Source: Gallionella sp. (lineage in GTDB: Bacteria > Pseudomonadota > Gammaproteobacteria > Burkholderiales > Gallionellaceae). From it: 7,195 bases of DNA. This document shows positions 1 to 5,791 of this stretch, piece by piece. A program made the translations under genes and the position numbers. Each line of letters begins with the position of its first letter. Within the stretch, counting starts at the first letter, position 1. Where the stretch lies: the NCBI GenBank assembly GCA_024654105.1, contig JANLID010000165.1:1-7195 (forward strand), in the 5' to 3' direction. The notes under the pieces were generated by a model. That model was not told the DNA's origin and ran no database searches. It worked only from the letters and a program-made list of their open reading frames with translations.

Positions 1-1
1 G

Positions 2-121
2 ACACCCAGAATCAGCTTCGATGAACTGGTGGCCGAAATGGTGCGCGAAGACCTCAAATCCGCCGAACGCGACGAGCTGGTCAAGAAGCATGGCTACAAG
101 GCCATGGATTACCACGAATAA
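2..121 (+). CDS. gmd: GDP-mannose 4,6-dehydratase, C-terminal end only (partial)
   Basis: These are the last 39 codons and the TAA stop of a gene that begins before the window. The tail reads ISFDELVAEMVREDL, then a KKHGY segment, and ends in MDYHE, which I recognise as the C-terminus typical of bacterial Gmd. Gmd is a cytoplasmic short-chain dehydrogenase that converts GDP-D-mannose to GDP-4-keto-6-deoxy-D-mannose, the substrate of the next gene. The catalytic and NADP-binding parts lie outside the window, so activity cannot be judged. The stop is 16 bases before the fcl start, and the gmd-fcl pair is a very common arrangement, which strengthens both calls. The identification rests on a short tail plus this context. 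Confidence 0.88.
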   Translation, partial: TPRISFDELVAEMVREDLKSAERDELVKKHGYKAMDYHE

Positions 122-137
122 TCGGTCGCCTACCGTT

Positions 138-1097
138 ATGAAACAGGACAGTAAAATTTACATAGCCGGCCATCGCGGCCTGGTTGGCTCTGCCCTGATG
201 CGGCAACTGCATGCCAAGTGCTACCGCAATCTCGTCACCCGCGCTCATGCGGAGCTGGACCTGACCGACCAAGCCGCTGTGCGCGATTTTTTTGCTGCGG
301 AACAGCCTGAGTACGTCCTGTTGGCTGCCGCTAAAGTAGGCGGCATCCACGCCAACAACACCTATCCGGCAGAATTCATCCGGCAGAATTTGGCGATTCA
401 AACCAACGTCATCCATGAGGCCTGGCGCAACAACGTCAGGCGGCTGCTGTTCCTCGGTTCATCCTGTATCTACCCCAAGGACTGCCCGCAGCCGATCAAG
501 GAAGAATATTTGTTGACCGGCCCGCTGGAGCCGACCAACCGGCCTTATGCGCTGGCCAAGATTGCGGGTGTCGAGATGTGCTGGTCATACAACCGCCAGT
601 ACGGCACGAAATACATCGCCGCCATGCCGACCAATTCTTATGGGCCGGGCGACAACTACGACCTGGCCAACTCGCACGTCCTGCCCGCGCTGATCCGCAA
701 GATGCATGAAGCGAAACAGCACGGTGACAAGCAAATAGTGGTCTGGGGCACGGGGGCGCCGCGCCGCGAATTCCTCTACAGCGACGACATGGCGGAAGCC
801 TGCCTCTATTTGCTGGAGCAACCCGAGGAAAAGCTGCCCGCGCTGTTCAGCGACACGCAGCCGCCGCTGGTGAACGTGGGTTGCGGCGAAGACTTGAGCA
901 TCCGCGAACTGGCCGAACTGGTCAGGGAGGTGGTTGGCTTCACCGGCAAACTTGTTTTTGACACGTCCAAGCCGGATGGCACGATGCGCAAGTTGCTGGA
1001 TGTGGGCAAGTTGCATGCGCTGGGATGGAAAGCATCGACTTCTTTAAATGATGGCGTGAAATTGGCATACAGCGATTATGTTGCCGGTTTGTCCTAA
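138..1097 (+). CDS. fcl: GDP-L-fucose synthase (GDP-4-keto-6-deoxymannose 3,5-epimerase/4-reductase)
   Basis: This 319-residue protein matches the usual length of the family (about 320). It is a cytoplasmic extended SDR that epimerises and reduces the Gmd product to GDP-L-fucose using NADPH. The nucleotide-binding loop GHRGLVGSAL lies at residues 11-20. KVGGIHANN (66-74) and the catalytic set S108/S109, Y137 and K141 (in RPYALAKIAG) are present. C110 and H180 (in NSHV) correspond to the epimerisation acid/base residues known in E. coli Fcl. An open frame runs upstream to position 21, but that stretch is the gmd tail read in another frame. The ATG at 138 puts the Rossmann loop at the expected place, although no clear Shine-Dalgarno precedes it. 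One oddity is that the usual NLYGP motif reads NSYGP (166-170). The family call is certain and the exact start is likely. Confidence 0.97.
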   Translation: MKQDSKIYIAGHRGLVGSALMRQLHAKCYRNLVTRAHAELDLTDQAAVRDFFAAEQPEYVLLAAAKVGGIHANNTYPAEFIRQNLAIQTNVIHEAWRNNVRRLLFLGSSCIYPKDCPQPIKEEYLLTGPLEPTNRPYALAKIAGVEMCWSYNRQYGTKYIAAMPTNSYGPGDNYDLANSHVLPALIRKMHEAKQHGDKQIVVWGTGAPRREFLYSDDMAEACLYLLEQPEEKLPALFSDTQPPLVNVGCGEDLSIRELAELVREVVGFTGKLVFDTSKPDGTMRKLLDVGKLHALGWKASTSLNDGVKLAYSDYVAGLS

Positions 1098-1113
1098 GCG
1101 CGTAATTTCAAGA

Positions 1114-2412
1114 ATGATGCTAAGAAAAAACATTTTCGCCAACTATCTTGGCGCGGGTGCGGTTGCCGTGGCGCCGATTCTCGCTTTGCCGTGGTATCTG
1201 GCGGCGCTTGGCCCAAAACAATTTGGCTTGGTCGGCTTTATCGTGGTGCTGCAGGCCGTGCTCGGTTTGCTGGACGCTGGCTTGGGTCAGGCGCTGGTGC
1301 GCGAAATTGCAGTGCGTTTCGGCTCAGCGGATCGGGGGGTGGGCAGCACGGCGTCGCTGCTGTTCGGTTTCGAGCGACTCTATTGGCTGTTCGCCTTGTG
1401 CGCCGGATGCATCACCTTGCTGTTGGCCGACACGATTGCCATTCATTGGCTCAATCTGGAAGGCATGCCTGCCGCGTCCGGCAGGGAGGCCATTTATGGC
1501 GCAGCATTCATTTTCGCCGCCCAGTTTCCGGGTTCGATATATCGCAGCCTGCTGGTGGGTGCGCAGGCGCAAGTTGCGCTTAACGGCATCATGTTGAGCG
1601 GCGCATTGGTGCGACATGGCGGCGGTGTGATCGTTGTTCTTGCCTGGCCGACATTGACTGCCTACCTGATCTGGCATGCGTCGATCGCCTTGCTGGAAAC
1701 CCTGGTGCGGGGCAAAGTTGCTTGGCAGACATTAAACCTGCAACGCGGGCAAGTCTGCTGGGAGGCGAGTGAATTACGCCCGGTGTTGGGTTTGGTCGCG
1801 GGGATGTCCGGCGCAACTTTATTGGGCGCACTGACCGTACAAATGGACAGAATTATACTTAGCCAGATGGTCAGTTTAGAGCAATTCGGGTATTACACTA
1901 TTGCCGCAACTGTAGCCGTGGGGGCACTGCAGTTGATTCATCCGCTGATGCAAGGAATATTGCCGCGAGCTATACAAGTGAGAGCCAATCCAGTTGCGTT
2001 GCGCACCATAAGCATCAAGCTATTAGCGATCATTACGTTGGTGGTTGCAGTAAGCGCAACGGCTTATTTTGCTGCGGGAGAATGGTTGTTGAGTATCTGG
2101 TTAAGAGATTCCGAGGCGGTTGCGGTCGTTTATCCAATATTGACAATTATGCTTGCAGGGACGGCCTTGAACGCCTTCTACAATGTGGGATACATGAATT
2201 GGATTGTCGGTAAAAATATCCGCCGGTTGTTGCAGGTAAATACGGCTGCCCTGATTCTTTCAGTAGTGCTAATTCCATGGTTTGTCATTTGGCAAGGTAC
2301 GATCGGTGCGGCTTTTGGCTGGTTGGCAATCAACTTGATTGGATTTTTGCTCAGCCTTGAATGGTTAAAACAAAAGCCGGTATCAGAAAAAGAATGGTGT
2401 GACAATGGGTGA
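1114..2412 (+). CDS. Wzx-like polysaccharide repeat-unit flippase (MOP superfamily)
   Basis: This inner-membrane protein of about 432 residues has roughly 11-12 hydrophobic segments, for example LLAIITLVVAVSATAYF and AALILSVVLIPWFVIW. Two stretches are typical of the Polysacc_synt/RfbX family: GLLDAGLGQALVREIA near the N-terminus, and MDRIILSQMVSLEQFGYYT in mid-protein. Members flip undecaprenyl-diphosphate-linked oligosaccharides from the cytoplasmic to the periplasmic face, so a Wzx role fits this locus; Wzx proteins are too divergent to predict the substrate. An in-frame ATG at 1078 would overlap fcl by 20 bases. I prefer the tandem ATGATG at 1114/1117, which sits 16 bases after the fcl stop and just before the basic LRKN stretch and first membrane segment. 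The ribosome binding site is weak for every option. GC content drops sharply from about position 1800, inside the gene. Confidence 0.9.
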   Translation: MMLRKNIFANYLGAGAVAVAPILALPWYLAALGPKQFGLVGFIVVLQAVLGLLDAGLGQALVREIAVRFGSADRGVGSTASLLFGFERLYWLFALCAGCITLLLADTIAIHWLNLEGMPAASGREAIYGAAFIFAAQFPGSIYRSLLVGAQAQVALNGIMLSGALVRHGGGVIVVLAWPTLTAYLIWHASIALLETLVRGKVAWQTLNLQRGQVCWEASELRPVLGLVAGMSGATLLGALTVQMDRIILSQMVSLEQFGYYTIAATVAVGALQLIHPLMQGILPRAIQVRANPVALRTISIKLLAIITLVVAVSATAYFAAGEWLLSIWLRDSEAVAVVYPILTIMLAGTALNAFYNVGYMNWIVGKNIRRLLQVNTAALILSVVLIPWFVIWQGTIGAAFGWLAINLIGFLLSLEWLKQKPVSEKEWCDNG

Positions 2413-2482
2413 TGCATTCAGATTTTGGTTGGGAAAGCCGGAAGCAAAACTAAAATGCTGCAAATTCATTATTAGGGAATGA
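2405..2482 (+). other. Possible 25-codon ORF overlapping the flippase end, in frame with the next methyltransferase
   Basis: An ATG at 2405 overlaps the flippase stop (ATGGGTGA) and opens 25 codons that begin MGDAFRFWLGKPEAK and end at TGA 2480-2482. It lies in the same frame as the methyltransferase at 2489, with only two codons (GCC GAG) between this stop and that ATG. It could be a leader that couples translation, the remains of a longer methyltransferase N-terminus cut by a nonsense codon, or chance. No strong ribosome binding site precedes it. I do not recognise the peptide. Confidence 0.2.
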
Positions 2483-2488
2483 GCCGAG

Positions 2489-3160
2489 ATGTTTTTTCCA
2501 AAAAAAATTAAATCCATCAGGCCGCGGGATAGAGTGCTTGAAATTGGCCCCGGCGCTGCGCCCCATCCCAGAAGTAACGCTTTTCTTGAAATCGTCTTCG
2601 ATACCGATCAGTTGAAAATATTGCAGCGGGGTGGCTTGTTAAAAGAGCCGGATTTTGCCCGCAGGCCGGTTTACTACTATGACGGGGGAAAATTCCCGTT
2701 TGATGACAAACAATTCGATTACGTGATTTGCTCGCATGTAATAGAACATGTTCACGACGTGACTGGCTTTGCAAATGAGATATTTCGTGTAGGCGGGGGG
2801 CGGGGATATCTCGAATATCCATTAATTACTTATGAATATTTGTACGACTTTGGCGTCCACCTGAATTTTGTAAAATTTGACTTCGAGCTAAACGTGTTGA
2901 GATACCTGCCAAAGCAAGAGACGTCTTTTTCTGAATTTGCCGCCGTGACTGCAATATTCAATAGAATGCTTGTGTCGGGATGGGGTGATTTATGGGCGAG
3001 CAACAAAGAACTGTTTTTTGAAGGCGTTGAATTCAATCGGCCCTTTGCTGTTGAAAAAACCGGCGAGCTGGAAAAACTGCTGCCGCCCCAGTCGTTGATT
3101 GTTCCAAAAAGGACTGTACGCAAGTTTCTCGGTTGGATTATGAATAAACTTGGGTTGTAA
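2489..3160 (+). CDS. Class I SAM-dependent methyltransferase, probably acting on the glycan or its precursor
   Basis: This is a compact cytoplasmic methyltransferase of 223 residues. Motif I, the SAM-binding loop VLEIGPGAAPHPRS, lies at residues 16-29. The stretch FDYVICSHVIEHV (76-88) is typical of Methyltransf_11-type enzymes, followed by an FRVGGG turn (about 99-104) and a Tyr-rich segment (LEYPLITYEYLYDF). Members of this group are common in O-antigen and capsule clusters, where they methylate sugars or chain ends; the substrate here cannot be read from the sequence. AGGGA at 2474-2478 lies 10 bases before the ATG and may serve as a slightly distant ribosome binding site. The start also places the KKIKSIRPRDR lead-in just before motif I. 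The gene is clearly AT-richer than its neighbours (17 of 60 bases are G/C at 2821-2880), which suggests a separate origin. The family is secure and the role is inferred. Confidence 0.85.
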   Translation: MFFPKKIKSIRPRDRVLEIGPGAAPHPRSNAFLEIVFDTDQLKILQRGGLLKEPDFARRPVYYYDGGKFPFDDKQFDYVICSHVIEHVHDVTGFANEIFRVGGGRGYLEYPLITYEYLYDFGVHLNFVKFDFELNVLRYLPKQETSFSEFAAVTAIFNRMLVSGWGDLWASNKELFFEGVEFNRPFAVEKTGELEKLLPPQSLIVPKRTVRKFLGWIMNKLGL

Positions 3161-3181
3161 GCAAGCGTGATGGTTTCGTAC

Positions 3182-3186
3182 TGGAG
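3182..3186 (+). promoter_or_regulatory. Ribosome binding site for the FkbM-family gene
   Basis: TGGAG lies 5 bases before the ATG at 3192, a good Shine-Dalgarno match at a normal distance. It is one of the clearest in the window and supports that start. Confidence 0.6.
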
Positions 3187-3191
3187 TAAGC

Positions 3192-3947
3192 ATGTTTCTT
3201 GATAATCTGTTGCCGTCCGGATTGGCAATTCTGGCGGCGCCTCAAGCGTTGTTGCGCCGTGTAACCAATCCGCAAAAGGTTTCCTTCGGTCTGCTGGCGA
3301 ATTTGTATGCCATGCGTCGCCGCGGAGAAATAATCGGCATTGATTCGATTTGGGATGTGGGCGCCAATGAGGGACAATTCGCTTTTATGGCACATGCAGT
3401 CTGGCCGGAATTGCCGATTTACAGTTTTGAACCGGACCCAAATTGTTTTGAGAAGCTAAACAGCACGTTCAAGCAGTTTTCCATACCCGGCCAAACCTTT
3501 CCTTGCGCGCTCGGCTCTGAAAATGGCATGAAGTCACTGATCCGCTATGCGCGCAACGTGAATAATTCTTTTTTGCAGCGTATCGACAATGATCAAGAGG
3601 CGCAAGATAGCGTTCAAGTGCAATGCACCACTCTGGATGAAGTCAGCAACGAAATTCAATTGGGGGCGAGCCCATTCCTGAAACTTGACGTACAAGGTTT
3701 TGAGTTGGGCGTTCTGGCGGGAGCAGTCGATTTCCTGGCGCGCTGCCGTTACGTGCAAATCGAAGTATCGTTCGCATCATCATATTGCTCCGGTGCGCAT
3801 GCGGATGAGGTAATGCGCTTCATGCGTGAGCATGGGTTTCAATGCGTAGAGATACTTGATTTGCTGAGAAATGTGCGAAAAGGAACACGGGACATCACCG
3901 AGGCAGATCTCTTGTTCAGGAATTTGAAGTGGAGTGGACGCCGATGA
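3192..3947 (+). CDS. FkbM-family methyltransferase
   Basis: This is a 251-residue protein of the FkbM (Methyltransf_21) family, SAM-dependent enzymes named for an O-methyltransferase of FK506 synthesis and frequent in polysaccharide clusters. The SAM loop IWDVGANEGQFA is at residues 53-64. The SFEPDP strand end (78-83) carries the acidic residue expected to hold the SAM ribose. LKLDVQGFE (163-171) is the family's hallmark (usually K-x-D-x-x-G-x-E), and IEVSF follows at 190-194. The roughly 50-residue lead before motif I is normal for the family. The gene starts 31 bases after the previous methyltransferase, with a good ribosome binding site, and its TGA overlaps the next gene's ATG in ATGA. 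A sugar hydroxyl is the likely acceptor, but this is inferred from context only. Confidence 0.92.
   Translation: MFLDNLLPSGLAILAAPQALLRRVTNPQKVSFGLLANLYAMRRRGEIIGIDSIWDVGANEGQFAFMAHAVWPELPIYSFEPDPNCFEKLNSTFKQFSIPGQTFPCALGSENGMKSLIRYARNVNNSFLQRIDNDQEAQDSVQVQCTTLDEVSNEIQLGASPFLKLDVQGFELGVLAGAVDFLARCRYVQIEVSFASSYCSGAHADEVMRFMREHGFQCVEILDLLRNVRKGTRDITEADLLFRNLKWSGRR
3931..3934 (+). promoter_or_regulatory. Ribosome binding site for the first GT2 gene, inside the end of the FkbM gene
   Basis: GGAG lies 9 bases before the ATG at 3944. This favours the ATG over the in-frame GTG at 3929, which is itself immediately upstream of this site. With the ATGA stop-start overlap it points to translational coupling. 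Confidence 0.5.
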
Positions 3948-4783
3948 AAATAAGCATTGCGGTTCCATCCTATAACTATGCGAGATTTCTCGATGCATGT
4001 CTGAACAGCATCCTGATGCAGGATTATGGGAACTTTGAAGTATTGATTGCGGATGGCGGATCAGACGATGGATCTTTGGAAATTATTGATCGCTTCTGCG
4101 CTCAAGATAAAAGATTCGGGTTGGTAAGCACTTCGGATCAAGGTCAGGCGGATGCGGTTAAAAAAGCGTTTGATCATGCAACGGGGGATATCTTGTGTTT
4201 TTTGAACGCGGATGACTGTTATCTTTGCGTGGACGCATTGCGTGGCGTGGTTGATGCATTCAATGCTTACCCATCAATTGACGTGTTGAGCATGGGCGGG
4301 TACTACCTCAATGCCGATGGTCGTTGGATGCGTCCGGTAAAGTATCGCTATCATCCCCTGGATGGATTTCACTTGATGCGCTATCGCACCGCAGTGCTTC
4401 AACCTGCTACATTTTGGCGTGGCGAAGTATACGAGAACATAGGATGGCCAACGCAATTTCATTTTGTGTTTGATGTTGTGTTCTTTTATGCGGCATATCA
4501 GAAATACTCTTGGCTAGAGTTGGATAAGCCAGTGGCAGGGTATCGCATGCACGGCGAAAATAAATCTTCCTTGGTGAGGCCGGTGCGGATCAAAGAGCTG
4601 GCGCAGTTTGAGGAGATCAAATTTGGGCCGAATTCCTTCAGAGCGCTTTACCTATCCGGCATTGGAGCAGTGGCGCAAACTTTGGAAAAGTTCGGGTCAG
4701 TTGGCAGTTTGCTCAAACGGGTGTTATATCAACTAGTGAATACTCTCGCTTTCGTGAGCGCCTATCGTTTACCGGGTATTTGA
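3944..4783 (+). CDS. Family 2 glycosyltransferase (GT-A fold)
   Basis: This protein of about 279 residues is a GT2 enzyme expected at the cytoplasmic face of the inner membrane, adding one sugar to the lipid-linked repeat unit. Motifs seen are AVPSYNYARFL (6-16), the nucleotide-binding IADGGSDDGS (35-44), QGQADAVKKAF (66-76) and the metal-binding DXD equivalent NADD (88-91). A later ATFWRGEVYENIGW stretch and a DVVFFY segment are where the acceptor-side region and catalytic base are normally found. Donor and acceptor cannot be deduced. The frame stays open to a GTG at 3929, but the ATG at 3944 has a better-placed Shine-Dalgarno and forms an ATGA overlap with the FkbM stop. No long membrane segment is evident, although the C-terminal tail is moderately hydrophobic. 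Confidence 0.93.
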   Translation: MKISIAVPSYNYARFLDACLNSILMQDYGNFEVLIADGGSDDGSLEIIDRFCAQDKRFGLVSTSDQGQADAVKKAFDHATGDILCFLNADDCYLCVDALRGVVDAFNAYPSIDVLSMGGYYLNADGRWMRPVKYRYHPLDGFHLMRYRTAVLQPATFWRGEVYENIGWPTQFHFVFDVVFFYAAYQKYSWLELDKPVAGYRMHGENKSSLVRPVRIKELAQFEEIKFGPNSFRALYLSGIGAVAQTLEKFGSVGSLLKRVLYQLVNTLAFVSAYRLPGI

Positions 4784-4807
4784 AGATTGACGCAAGAACC
4801 GTTTTCA

Positions 4808-5791
4808 ATGCCGGCAGACTCTCAGAGCGGCCAGACGCAACCCAATGAATTCAATTGTCAGCGGCATGTTGGCTTGGACGCGCGTTATTCGACTACGCAA
4901 CTTGTGTCCGACACGCCGCCCGAGCTGTATCATGAGCCGGATTGCAAGTTTCGTTTCCGGCTCCAATCGCCAGCCGATAAGGGGCGCAAGGGCGAGGGTG
5001 GACTGCGCACCAGAGGGATATACAAAAGCTCGCTGCCAAACAAGCCGCTCATTACGGTCATTACGGTCGCGTTTAACGGTGCATCAACTATTGAGGGCAC
5101 CATCCAGAGCGTTATAAACCAAACTTATAACAACGTTGAATACATCGTCGTCGACGGCGGCTCCAATGATGGAACGGTCGAGATTTTGAAACAGTATGAG
5201 CATGCCATCGATTATTGGGTCAGCGAAAAGGATGACGGGATATATGACGCGATGAATAAAGGGGCAGCACTTTCTTCAGGCGCATATATTGGTATGTTGA
5301 ATGCGGATGATATGTTCGCCGATCAGACAGTTATACGTGATTACGCGGACAGGTTCTGCGCGACGAATGTGGATGCAATTTTTTCCGGCCTGAATATCGT
5401 TAACCAGGGGAATATGAAGAAAATCTTGCGAAAATACCGTATTGACAGACTCAGGGCGTGGCTGTTGCGTATAGGAGTCATGCCCGCGCACCCGACGTTT
5501 TACTGCAAGAGAACCTGTCTCGAAAATGCCGGCCCCTACAATACCAGCTATCGCATTGCGGCCGATTTTGAAATGTTGGTCAGGCTGTGCGTCAAGCAAA
5601 AAATATCCTGGGAATTTCTCGATAAGGTCAGCGTTGTCATGCGTTCCGGAGGGGTAAGCAATAGCGGGTACCTGGCGCGGCTCAAGCTCAATGAAGAAAT
5701 TATCAGGGCGTGCAGGGAGAATGGCCTGTATACCAATGCCCTGTTGTTGGCGTTGAAGCTGCCCATCAGGCTGTTTGAGTTGATCAGATGA
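4808..5791 (+). CDS. Family 2 glycosyltransferase with an N-terminal extension of about 80 residues
   Basis: From the ATG at 4808 this is 327 residues; a TTG at 4787 would add seven. The GT2 core starts near residue 81 with LITVITVAFNGASTIEGTI. It continues with VVDGGSNDGTVEIL (114-127), DYWVSEKDDGIYDAMNKG (135-152) and the DXD equivalent NADD (165-168). The WVSE...GIYDAMNKG stretch is typical of WcaA-like glycosyltransferases of colanic-acid and O-antigen loci. A later AHPTFYCKR and an AADFEMLVRL segment fit the acceptor and catalytic-base region. The first 80 residues are hydrophilic, with no signal peptide or membrane segment, and carry a basic GRKGEGGLRTRG stretch (59-70). No in-frame ATG lies between the start and residue 149, so most of the extension must be translated unless a GTG or TTG is used. 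Its TGA overlaps the next ATG (ATGA). The family is certain and the start is uncertain. Confidence 0.92.
   Translation: MPADSQSGQTQPNEFNCQRHVGLDARYSTTQLVSDTPPELYHEPDCKFRFRLQSPADKGRKGEGGLRTRGIYKSSLPNKPLITVITVAFNGASTIEGTIQSVINQTYNNVEYIVVDGGSNDGTVEILKQYEHAIDYWVSEKDDGIYDAMNKGAALSSGAYIGMLNADDMFADQTVIRDYADRFCATNVDAIFSGLNIVNQGNMKKILRKYRIDRLRAWLLRIGVMPAHPTFYCKRTCLENAGPYNTSYRIAADFEMLVRLCVKQKISWEFLDKVSVVMRSGGVSNSGYLARLKLNEEIIRACRENGLYTNALLLALKLPIRLFELIR

Noticed and set aside
364..391. Imperfect tandem repeat of 14 bases (ATCCGGCAGAATTC, then the same with a final T)
   Set aside because: It falls in the conserved Fcl segment YPAEFIRQN with no length change relative to the family, and the two copies are read in different frames, so it is probably chance.
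585..1016. Minus-strand open frame of 143 codons inside fcl
   Set aside because: It is a shadow of fcl, with no recognisable motif and no room for its own control region.
1148..1597. Overlapping + frames of 149 and 130 codons inside the flippase
   Set aside because: They are Arg/Cys/Trp-rich and without motifs, as expected for out-of-frame reading of GC-rich DNA. The flippase frame has clear membrane segments.
2429..2456. Promoter-like TTGGGA, 16-base spacer, TAAAAT before the first methyltransferase
   Set aside because: The -35 box matches only 4 of 6 bases and the region is AT-rich, so a chance match is likely. It could serve as an internal promoter but is not strong enough to annotate.
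5051..5068. Tandem 9-base repeat ATTACGGTC
   Set aside because: It simply encodes ITVITV, the first beta strand of the GT2 core, whose hydrophobic pattern is conserved.
4845..5117. Alternative + frame of 90 codons over the N-terminal part of the second GT2
   Set aside because: It is Arg/Ser-rich with no motif and overlaps a frame that leads into a clear GT2 domain. It could matter only if the extension were frameshifted, for which I see no sign.
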